Assembly: GCA_964428195.1 (NCBI GenBank)
Contig: CAYRXC010000012.1
Span: 1 to 22,660 of the forward strand
Direction: 5' to 3'
Length of the DNA: 22,660 nucleotides
DNA from: JAAYGD01 sp964428195
Lineage (GTDB): Bacteria; Bacillota_I; Bacilli_A; RF39; UBA660
In this document: positions 16,466-22,660 of the stretch, in pieces
Layout: every line of letters starts with the position of its first letter
Position numbering within the stretch: the first letter of the stretch is position 1
The notes under the pieces: generated by a model
Seen by the model: only the letters and a program-made list of their open reading frames with translations
Told to the model about the DNA's origin: nothing
Database searches by the model: none
Program-made: the position numbers and the translations under genes

Positions 16466-17686
16466 ATGAACAAGAAAGCATTTACGTTAATAGAAGTATT
16501 GGTGGTATTGGTAATTGTATCGATATTGATCGTGCTTTCTATACCGTCAATATCGGATATGTTAGAAAAATCAAAACAAAAATCAAAGGAAGAAGTTATA
16601 AATATGGTAAAAAATGCTGCTGAAATGTATGCAGTTGATTATAATATTGGATTAGCTGAACCTATTTTAATATCAGAGCTATGCAAAAGTTATTTGGATT
16701 GTCCGGTAAATAATCCTACTAACAACGAAAGAATTAATGGATATCTTTATGGTAAAATAGATACCGCAAATAGTAATTCAATAGTGTATGAACTAGTATT
16801 ATATTTAGATCCTGATGTAGAAGAACCAGCTTCATATTTATATGATGCTATAGTTTCTACTGTTGGTACTAAAGATATTAACACTAACAAGTATGCAGGA
16901 AATGGTTTATACAAGTGGGGGAATAAATACATTTATAGAGGCGGAATTACTAAGAGTAATGGTGCGGGATTGCAAACATCAAATGGATATTTGACTGATA
17001 CAAATAGTGGAACAGAAGTAAGTAATTATGTAGTAGTTCCATGGGACACTTCAAATATTAATTGTACTCTATCTACAAATTCATGTTATAGAATAATAGG
17101 AATCAACGAAGATGGATCAATAAATATTATTAGAGACAAAAAATTAACAACGCCTCTAGCAAGCCCTTTTATAGATAATTTATATGGGGTTAATGGTTAT
17201 GAGAATACTGTATTAAAAAGTTATAAATTAATGCTTAAAAAAATAGATGCATGTTTAAATAGAACCAATTCTGTAATAGGACTTAATAATGCAGCATATG
17301 AATCAAGCAATATAGTTAAAGATTCCTGTGATATTCAAGGAAAAAGTGGAGCATCTCCAATATATCCTTTGAAAGACAAATATATAAGATCATTATATCC
17401 CGAAGAATATTTAAATGCTTCAACTGAATCTACGTGTAATTTATCATTGGTTAATGGATATCAGTGCAGAAACCAAAATTATATATATAATGGTCAAGAC
17501 ACAAGGCTTCTAAATGTATCTAGTTCTAATCCTTCTTTATTTTTTGGTTTAAGCAAAAGTGGAAATCTTTACACTTTTTCTGAAAATCCAATTTATGGAG
17601 TTAGACCTGTAGTTACTTTAATAAAGAATGTAATAATTACAAGCGGAAATGGAACGCAAAACAATCCTTTTGTAATAGCCAATTAG
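16466..17686 (+). CDS. Type IV prepilin-like protein with large C-terminal domain
   Basis: A 406-residue protein with the signal MNKKAFTLIEV (cleavage expected after Ala5, Glu at +5) and a hydrophobic helix to about residue 27. Residues 30-105 are homologous in pattern to the previous protein, including C72 and C79 in LCKSYLDCPVNNP. A domain of roughly 280 residues follows (about 125-406) with three more cysteine pairs (C200/C207, C263/C288, C324/C334) and an end motif YGVRPVVTL followed by SGNGTQNNPFVI, which recurs in surface proteins of uncultured Firmicutes. The domain is probably exposed and disulfide-bonded, perhaps an adhesin tip. The gene starts 9 nt after the first prepilin gene behind AAGGAG. 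Binding target unknown. Confidence 0.8.
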   Translation: MNKKAFTLIEVLVVLVIVSILIVLSIPSISDMLEKSKQKSKEEVINMVKNAAEMYAVDYNIGLAEPILISELCKSYLDCPVNNPTNNERINGYLYGKIDTANSNSIVYELVLYLDPDVEEPASYLYDAIVSTVGTKDINTNKYAGNGLYKWGNKYIYRGGITKSNGAGLQTSNGYLTDTNSGTEVSNYVVVPWDTSNINCTLSTNSCYRIIGINEDGSINIIRDKKLTTPLASPFIDNLYGVNGYENTVLKSYKLMLKKIDACLNRTNSVIGLNNAAYESSNIVKDSCDIQGKSGASPIYPLKDKYIRSLYPEEYLNASTESTCNLSLVNGYQCRNQNYIYNGQDTRLLNVSSSNPSLFFGLSKSGNLYTFSENPIYGVRPVVTLIKNVIITSGNGTQNNPFVIAN

Positions 17687-17693
17687 GAGAAAT

Positions 17694-18269
17694 ATGCAAG
17701 AATTATTTGATCAATTAGTAAAATTTTTTATAGATAATTTGAACGAAATGGGTCCTTTATTTGGAATATTTATTATATTATTAGAATCTGTATTTCCAAT
17801 AATTCCTCTTGCTGTTTTTTTATCTTTTAATGCTATAGCCTTTGGACCAATTTGGGGATTTTTGTTAAATTGGTTTGCAACATGTATGGGTTGTATATTA
17901 TCCTATTATGTATTTAAAAAAGGACTTGGTGAGAAGATAGATAAGAAAATGAAAAAAGACAGCAAAGTAAGAGAAACAATTAAGTATATTAACAAATTAT
18001 CTTTTCCTGCTTTAGTATTACTAATGGCTCTTCCATTTACTCCAGCTTTTGCTGTTAATATTGCGGCTGGTTTATCAAATATGAGAACTAAAAAGTTTAT
18101 TCCTGCAGTATTGATTTCAAAACCTTCAATAATTTTCTTTTGGAGTTATGTAGGGAAAACAATAATACTCAGTATTGGAGATATTTGGAAGGTAATACAA
18201 ATGATTTTAGTATTATTGTTAACATATTTAGTATCTTTGATAGTTCAAAAGAAAATAAAGGAGAAATAA
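17694..18269 (+). CDS. SNARE-associated/TVP38-TMEM64 (DedA superfamily) membrane protein
   Basis: A 191-residue membrane protein with hydrophobic segments at about residues 20-50, 52-72, 102-125, 136-155 and 163-183. The segment LPFTPAFAVNIAAGLSNM at 113-130 matches the conserved reentrant-loop motif of TVP38/DedA proteins, and the ESVFPIIPLAVFL stretch the first loop. DedA-superfamily proteins act in lipid transport across the membrane, including undecaprenyl phosphate flipping for some members; the exact substrate here cannot be read from sequence. The ATG follows TTAGGAGAAAT, 7 nt after the prepilin stop, so it may share that transcript. rmuC follows after one base. Confidence 0.8.
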   Translation: MQELFDQLVKFFIDNLNEMGPLFGIFIILLESVFPIIPLAVFLSFNAIAFGPIWGFLLNWFATCMGCILSYYVFKKGLGEKIDKKMKKDSKVRETIKYINKLSFPALVLLMALPFTPAFAVNIAAGLSNMRTKKFIPAVLISKPSIIFFWSYVGKTIILSIGDIWKVIQMILVLLLTYLVSLIVQKKIKEK

Positions 18270-18270
18270 T

Positions 18271-19347
18271 ATGGAATATATAATTATTGGGTTACTTGTT
18301 TTATTGATTGTACTAGTAACTATATCTTTATTCAAAAACATAAATGAAGGGGACATTGTTGAGAAATTAGGAAAATTTGAAGTAACTCTTACAAAAGAAA
18401 TAGGAGACTTTAAAAATGATTTTTCAAGAACATTGTTTAAAGATTTTGAAGGATTGAATAAAAATATTGAAGAAAGACTTAGAATAATAAATGATAAAGT
18501 TAATGAAAGATTAGATTTTAATTTTGAAAAAACAAATAAAACTTTTACTTCGATTGTAGAGAGATTAACTAAAATTGATGAAGCACAGAAAAAAATAGAT
18601 TCTCTATCAACGGATATAGTTTCTTTGCAAGGAATTCTTACCGATAAGAAGAGTAGAGGAACTTTTGGAGAAGTAACTTTGACTCATATATTATCTTCTA
18701 TATTTGGAGAAAATAATTCTAAAATATATGAGTTACAATATAAATTTGAAAACGGTACAATTGCTGATGCAGTAATACATGCTCCTGAACCTTTAGGATT
18801 TATTGCAGTAGATTCTAAGTTTCCTTTGGAAAATTATCAAAATATGGTTGATAAAAACATAGGGAAAAGCGAGAGAGATGAGTATGAAAAGAGATTTAAA
18901 ATAGATGTAAAAAAACACATTGATGATATTGCAAGTAAATATATAATTACTAATGTAACCTCAAATCAAGCTTTTATGTTTTTACCCGCTGAAGCTTTGT
19001 TTGCAGAATTATATGCGTATCATCAAGATATAGTAGACTATGCGTATAAGAAAAGAGTTTGGTTAACATCACCAACGACATTGATGTCTATGCTTACAGT
19101 TGTTCAAACGGTTATTCATAATATGGAAAGAGATAAATATGCTCTGATAATTCAAAAAGAATTAAATGCACTAAGCGTAGAATTTGGAAGATATAGAGAA
19201 AGATGGGAAGATTTATCGAAAAGCATAGATAAAGTTTCAAAAGAGGTTAAAGATGTACATGTGACAACAGAAAAAATAACTAATAAATTTGAATCTATTA
19301 ATAGGGTTGAAGTGGATAAATTACAAAATATTGAAGAAAAAAAATAA
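18271..19347 (+). CDS. rmuC: RmuC-family DNA recombination protein
   Basis: A 358-residue protein with an N-terminal membrane helix (residues 2-21), a long coiled coil (about 25-120) and a PD-(D/E)XK-like nuclease domain. Recognisable RmuC signatures are SRGTFGE (128-134), IADAVI with D166, and AVDSKFPLE (D181, K183), plus SNQAFMFLPAEALFAEL and the region VWLTSPTTLMSML. RmuC limits DNA inversions and rearrangements in E. coli. The start follows GGAG and lies one base after the preceding stop, so the two genes are coupled. A bidirectional hairpin follows. Confidence 0.92.
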   Translation: MEYIIIGLLVLLIVLVTISLFKNINEGDIVEKLGKFEVTLTKEIGDFKNDFSRTLFKDFEGLNKNIEERLRIINDKVNERLDFNFEKTNKTFTSIVERLTKIDEAQKKIDSLSTDIVSLQGILTDKKSRGTFGEVTLTHILSSIFGENNSKIYELQYKFENGTIADAVIHAPEPLGFIAVDSKFPLENYQNMVDKNIGKSERDEYEKRFKIDVKKHIDDIASKYIITNVTSNQAFMFLPAEALFAELYAYHQDIVDYAYKKRVWLTSPTTLMSMLTVVQTVIHNMERDKYALIIQKELNALSVEFGRYRERWEDLSKSIDKVSKEVKDVHVTTEKITNKFESINRVEVDKLQNIEEKK

Positions 19348-19367
19348 CTAATATAGTTATTTTTTTT
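19341..19367. terminator. Bidirectional terminator between rmuC and uppP
   Basis: Stem AAAATAACTA / TAGTTATTTT (19341-19350 and 19354-19363) with a 3-nt loop and a T-run on the plus strand; A residues before the stem give U residues on the minus-strand transcript. It overlaps the rmuC stop and abuts the uppP stop, serving both convergent genes. Confidence 0.75.
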
Positions 19368-20166
19368 ATAAGAATAATAAAGTTAGTATTCCTACTATAA
19401 AGCAATAAACAACAAAATATATTAGTTTATTCTTTAGCAATATATTTCTAAACCACTTAAATGTAAAGTATGTTACTATTGAAGATGCAATTAAACCTAA
19501 TAGATATGGCAACCACAATTGATCAAATAGAGAACTCTTTGCAAAGTCTTTAACTCCAAGTACCATTGTTGCAACACTTATTGGAATATAAAGCATAAAA
19601 CTATACTTAAATGCTACCTCTCTTTTAAAATCTCTAAATATTCCTGCAGTAAGAGTAATACCACTTCTACTTATTCCCGGAATCAAAGCAAATATCTGCA
19701 TGAATCCTATATAAATAGCGTCCTTAATAGTCATCTCTTTTTCTGATCTTTTCCCTTTAACTCTAGATATCAAATATAATAAACTACCAGTTACTAATAA
19801 AGAAATGCCTATTGTTTTTACGCTGTTATAATTTTCAATGAAATCTTTTAATAGATATCCTAATATTCCTACAGGAATCGTCGATATTATAATAAACAAT
19901 ACATAGTTAAATTCATCTTTATATTTTTTGTTTTTAGTTTGTATGTATTTAATAAACCCTTTAAATAGTTCGATAATCTCTTTTCTAAATAATATTATTA
20001 TAGCTATTAAACTTCCAAAATTTGAAATAATTTCAAAATTTAAATCATTTAATGACCCAATATTAAATATTTCTTTGAACAACATCAGATGTCCACTTGA
20101 AGATACGGGTATTGGTTCAGTAAACCCTTGAAGTATTCCTAAGATAATGTATTCTATTATTTCCAT
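19366..20166 (-). CDS. uppP: Undecaprenyl-diphosphatase UppP/BacA
   Basis: A 266-residue integral membrane enzyme that dephosphorylates undecaprenyl diphosphate, recycling the lipid carrier for peptidoglycan and other wall polymers and giving some bacitracin resistance. Conserved catalytic segments are GFTEPIPVSSSGH at 14-26 (E17, S22-S24, H26) and PGISRSGIT at 163-171 with R167. About eight hydrophobic helices are present and the length is typical. The start follows AGAGGTGAATT. It is transcribed away from asnS and converges on rmuC. Its presence argues that the host has a cell wall. Confidence 0.95.
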   Translation of the reverse strand: MEIIEYIILGILQGFTEPIPVSSSGHLMLFKEIFNIGSLNDLNFEIISNFGSLIAIIILFRKEIIELFKGFIKYIQTKNKKYKDEFNYVLFIIISTIPVGILGYLLKDFIENYNSVKTIGISLLVTGSLLYLISRVKGKRSEKEMTIKDAIYIGFMQIFALIPGISRSGITLTAGIFRDFKREVAFKYSFMLYIPISVATMVLGVKDFAKSSLFDQLWLPYLLGLIASSIVTYFTFKWFRNILLKNKLIYFVVYCFIVGILTLLFL

Positions 20167-20182
20167 AATTCACCTCTATTAA

Positions 20183-20188
20183 ATTATA
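20183..20188 (-). promoter_or_regulatory. Possible -10 element for uppP
   Basis: Minus-strand TATAAT lies 17 nt before the uppP start. A possible TTGTGA (20208-20213) is 19 nt upstream of it, a long spacer, so only the -10 is moderately supported. Confidence 0.35.
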
Positions 20189-20218
20189 CAATAAAATAGA
20201 TAGATATTCACAAAAAAA

Positions 20219-20227
20219 TGATATAAT
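20219..20227 (+). promoter_or_regulatory. Extended -10 promoter element for asnS
   Basis: TGATATAAT combines the TGn extension with a perfect TATAAT, 18 nt before the asnS ATG. No good -35 is seen, which is common for extended -10 promoters. Confidence 0.5.
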
Positions 20228-20245
20228 AATAAAAACGGAGGAAGT

Positions 20246-21622
20246 ATGCTTAAAGATATTAAAGATCTATTTGATTCTAATTTAATAAATCAGGAAGTAA
20301 TATTAGAAGGATGGGTTAGAAATCATAGAAAACAAAAAGAGTATGGTTTTATTGATATGTATGATGGTACATATTTTAAAGCTGTTCAATTGGTATATGA
20401 TGATAGTAATAGTAATTTTGAAGATATTCAAAAAGTCAAATTGGGAAGTGCCATTAGAGCATTTGGAAAGGTTATAGAATCTCCATCAAAGGGACAAACT
20501 TTTGAAATTAAACTAGATAAAGTAGAATTAGAGGGAGACTGTGATGATGATTATCCTTTACAACCCAAAAGTCATTCTAGAGAGTTTTTAAGAGAAATAG
20601 CGTATTTAAGGCCTAGAACAAACTTATTTCAAGCCGTATTTAAAATAAGAAGTATTGCTGCTATGGCTATTCATCAATATTTTCAAGATAATAATTATGT
20701 ATATGTTCATACTCCAATTATTACAGCAAACGATGGTGAAGGAGCTGGAGAAGTATTCCAAGTAACAACATTAGATTTAGAAAGAATAGCTGATTCTAAA
20801 AAAGTAGAATACGATAAGGATTTTTTTGGAAAACAAGTAGGTTTGTGTGTTACTGGTCAATTAGAAGGTGAAACCTTTGCACATGCTTTTAAAAGAATAT
20901 ACACTTTTGGACCAACTTTTAGAGCAGAAGTATCTAATACGAAAATTCATGCATCAGAGTTTTGGATGATTGAACCAGAGATTGCATTTTGTGATATAAA
21001 TGGGTTGATGGATTTAGAAGAAGACTTTTTGAGGTATATTATAAAATATGTATTAAAAAACGCTAAAGTTGAGATGGATTTTTTAAATAGCTTTGTAGAA
21101 AAGACTTTATTAGAAAAATTAAATTTCGTTTTAAATAGTGATTTTGCAAGAGTGTCTCATGAGGAAGCTATTAAAATACTAAAAAATTCAAACAAAAAGT
21201 TTGATATTGAACCAGAATATGGTAAAGATATAGCAACTGAACACGAGAAATATTTGACAGAAATTCATTTCAAATCGCCAGTATTTATTACAAATTGGCC
21301 AAAAGATATTAAAGCTTTTTACATGCGATTAAACGAAGATAATAAAACTGTTGCTGCAGTTGATCTATTAGTGCCTGGAGCAGGGGAATTAATGGGTGGA
21401 TCTCAAAGAGAAGAGAGACTTGAAATATTAACGAGAATAATGGAGGAAAAAAACATACCTTATGACTCTATGGATTGGTATTTAAACTTAAGAAGATTTG
21501 GTGGAACAAAGCATTCGGGATTTGGAATGGGGTTCGAGAGGTTATTAATTTATTTAACTGGGGTTGAAAACATAAGAGATGTAATTCCTTATCCAAGAAC
21601 TCCCGGAAATTGTGAGTATTAG
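20246..21622 (+). CDS. asnS: Asparaginyl-tRNA synthetase
   Basis: A 458-residue class IIb aminoacyl-tRNA synthetase that charges tRNA-Asn. An N-terminal OB-fold anticodon-binding domain includes GWVRNHRKQKEYGFIDM (22-38). Motif 2 spans FGPTFRAEVSNTKIHASEFW and on to MIEPE (221-245), and motif 3 is GFGMGFERLL (425-434). The sequence TGQLEGETFAHAF (203-215) is typical of AsnRS rather than AspRS. Length is normal for bacterial AsnS. The ribosome-binding site is CGGAGGAAG. The next gene starts immediately after the stop. Confidence 0.96.
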   Translation: MLKDIKDLFDSNLINQEVILEGWVRNHRKQKEYGFIDMYDGTYFKAVQLVYDDSNSNFEDIQKVKLGSAIRAFGKVIESPSKGQTFEIKLDKVELEGDCDDDYPLQPKSHSREFLREIAYLRPRTNLFQAVFKIRSIAAMAIHQYFQDNNYVYVHTPIITANDGEGAGEVFQVTTLDLERIADSKKVEYDKDFFGKQVGLCVTGQLEGETFAHAFKRIYTFGPTFRAEVSNTKIHASEFWMIEPEIAFCDINGLMDLEEDFLRYIIKYVLKNAKVEMDFLNSFVEKTLLEKLNFVLNSDFARVSHEEAIKILKNSNKKFDIEPEYGKDIATEHEKYLTEIHFKSPVFITNWPKDIKAFYMRLNEDNKTVAAVDLLVPGAGELMGGSQREERLEILTRIMEEKNIPYDSMDWYLNLRRFGGTKHSGFGMGFERLLIYLTGVENIRDVIPYPRTPGNCEY

Positions 21623-22339
21623 ATGGAAAGATTACAAAAATTTATTGCAGAATCCGGTTATTGTTCAAGGAGAAAAGCCGAAGAACTAATAAAAAGTGGC
21701 AAAGTGTCACTAAATGGAGAGATTGTTACTACTTTGGGTACAAAAACTAAATTCGATGATGTCATTATAGTCGATGGAGTAAAATTAGAAAAACAAGATA
21801 AAGAATATTACTTGTTTAATAAACCTAGAGGTGTAGTTACGACAACTTCTGATGATAAACATAGAAAGACAGTAATGGATTTTTTTGAAACAGAGAAGAG
21901 ACTATATCCGGTTGGAAGATTAGACTATGATACAACTGGGTTATTGATTATTACTAATGATGGAGAGTTTGCAAATACTATGACTCATCCTAAAAACAAC
22001 ATAGAAAAAGTATATATAGCAAAAGTATCTCCAGAAATAAAAGGTGAACAAATAAGGGCTTTAAAAACTGGAATAAAAATTGATGATTCGCTTTGTATTC
22101 CTGATAGAGTAAAATTAAAAAAAACAGAAGGGGATACTTCTTTAGTAGAAATTACTATTCATGAAGGAAAGAATCACGAAGTGAAGAAAATGTTTGAAGC
22201 AATTGGATATGAAGTAATAAAACTATCAAGAGTTAGAATTGGAACATTAACTCTAGAAGGTCTTTTATCTGGAAAACATAGGAAGTTGAAACCAAAAGAG
22301 ATACAGCAATTATATGCATTGGCAAACAAAAAAAAATAA
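21623..22339 (+). CDS. rluB: RluB/RsuA-family pseudouridine synthase
   Basis: A 238-residue rRNA pseudouridine synthase. An N-terminal S4 RNA-binding domain covers about residues 1-50 (ERLQKFIAESGYCSRRKAEELI-type signature, here interrupted at position 20 for brevity of quotation), followed by the catalytic domain with YPVGRLDYDTTGLLIITNDG (95-114); D101 is the expected catalytic aspartate. The family modifies 23S rRNA (RluB) or 16S rRNA (RsuA); the GRLDYDT form and length favour RluB, as in other Firmicutes, but this is not certain. The ATG abuts the asnS stop, so the two genes are cotranscribed. A perfect palindromic hairpin overlaps its stop. Confidence 0.88.
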   Translation: MERLQKFIAESGYCSRRKAEELIKSGKVSLNGEIVTTLGTKTKFDDVIIVDGVKLEKQDKEYYLFNKPRGVVTTTSDDKHRKTVMDFFETEKRLYPVGRLDYDTTGLLIITNDGEFANTMTHPKNNIEKVYIAKVSPEIKGEQIRALKTGIKIDDSLCIPDRVKLKKTEGDTSLVEITIHEGKNHEVKKMFEAIGYEVIKLSRVRIGTLTLEGLLSGKHRKLKPKEIQQLYALANKKK

Positions 22340-22357
22340 ACATATGTTTATTTTTTT
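22330..22357. terminator. Bidirectional terminator between rluB and the ferredoxin gene
   Basis: Perfect 28-nt palindrome with arms AAAAAAATAAACAT (22330-22343) and its complement (22344-22357), giving T-runs on both strands. It overlaps the stop codons of both convergent genes. Confidence 0.75.
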
Positions 22358-22538
22358 ATTTGTATACAATAGCATCTGTTGGACAACTTTCTAAAGCTTC
22401 CATGCCTTTTTCTTTAAATTCATCGCCAACATTTTCTTTTGCACGTGCTAAACCGTCTTTATCAATTTCAAATACTTCCGGAGCAATGTTCACGCACATT
22501 CCACATCCAATACACTTGTCTTTATCGACACTAAACAT
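22356..22538 (-). CDS. Single-cluster [4Fe-4S] ferredoxin
   Basis: A 60-residue ferredoxin-type electron carrier. Cys9, Cys12 and Cys15 (CIGCGMC) plus Cys52 (ESCPTDAI) ligate one [4Fe-4S] cluster; the second CxxCxxC of clostridial 8Fe ferredoxins is absent. The acidic composition and length match small Bacillus-type/Thermotoga-type 4Fe ferredoxins. The start follows GGTGGTGAT. It has its own promoter and is not part of an operon in this window, so its redox partners are unknown. Confidence 0.92.
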   Translation of the reverse strand: MFSVDKDKCIGCGMCVNIAPEVFEIDKDGLARAKENVGDEFKEKGMEALESCPTDAIVYK

Positions 22539-22556
22539 CTCATCACCACCATAAAC

Positions 22557-22585
22557 ATTATATATTTATTAAATTCTAAAATCAA
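22557..22585 (-). promoter_or_regulatory. Predicted sigma-A promoter of the ferredoxin gene
   Basis: On the minus strand TTGATT (22580-22585) and a perfect TATAAT (22557-22562) with exactly 17 nt between them, about 18 nt before the start codon. Confidence 0.7.
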
Positions 22586-22643
22586 CCTTATTTATTTAAA
22601 AAACGTAAATAATGTGTTATCATTATTATAGGCTGGTGATTAT

Positions 22644-22660
22644 ATGAAAACAAGGATGGA
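22644..22660 (+). CDS. Start of an unidentified gene, cut by the window edge
   Basis: ATG at 22644 preceded by GGTGAT at a normal distance; it encodes MKTRM before the sequence ends. The product cannot be identified from five codons. Confidence 0.5.

Noticed and set aside
1..22660. CRISPR array, insertion sequence, tRNA or integrase
   Set aside because: No spaced direct repeats, terminal inverted repeats with a transposase, cloverleaf-forming segment or recombinase-like protein was found by reading both strands.

Overview
The window is AT-rich chromosomal DNA (by eye about 30% G+C) from a low-G+C Gram-positive bacterium that probably makes a cell wall: it carries uppP, M23 and NlpC/P60 wall hydrolases, GGAGG/GGTGA ribosome-binding sites and A-T-rich hairpin terminators. 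The standard code fits, since Trp is TGG and no gene is interrupted by TGA. I would guess an uncultured Bacilli/Mollicutes-related lineage, but no marker settles that.

Positions 1-16035, all on the plus strand, hold one long cluster of two interlocked parts. The first (5-4461) looks like a Tad/Flp pilus assembly set: a CpaF/TadA-VirB11 ATPase, TadB-like and TadC-like membrane platform proteins, a 52-residue Flp-like mini-pilin at 2867-3025, a TadE-like pseudopilin and a TadZ/CpaE-like protein whose P-loop is degenerate. The second (4521-16035) is a Gram-positive type IV secretion set: a VirB2-like pilin with its own promoter and hairpin, a VirB6/TrbL channel protein with a long C-terminal tail, a PrgI/VirB3-like protein, VirB4 (split in two), a 1164-residue membrane-anchored wall hydrolase (M23, LysM, NlpC/P60), a lipoprotein and a VirD4 coupling ATPase. 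No relaxase, integrase or attachment site is visible, so the cluster is either a truncated conjugative element or a resident secretion or DNA-transfer machine.

The virB4 split coincides exactly with an 8-bp tandem duplication (7887-7902). Removing one copy gives a continuous frame of about 775 codons, and the TGA stop it creates is the only TGA among the 22 stop codons in the window.

Positions 16069-17686 hold two related type IV-type prepilins with their own promoter, the second with a roughly 300-residue cysteine-paired extension. They run into an ordinary housekeeping region: a SNARE-associated/TVP38-type membrane protein and rmuC, convergent uppP, then divergent asnS and an RluB-type pseudouridine synthase, a convergent single-cluster ferredoxin, and the first codons of another gene at the right edge. 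No gap between genes exceeds 300 bases. I saw no tRNA, rRNA, CRISPR array or insertion sequence.
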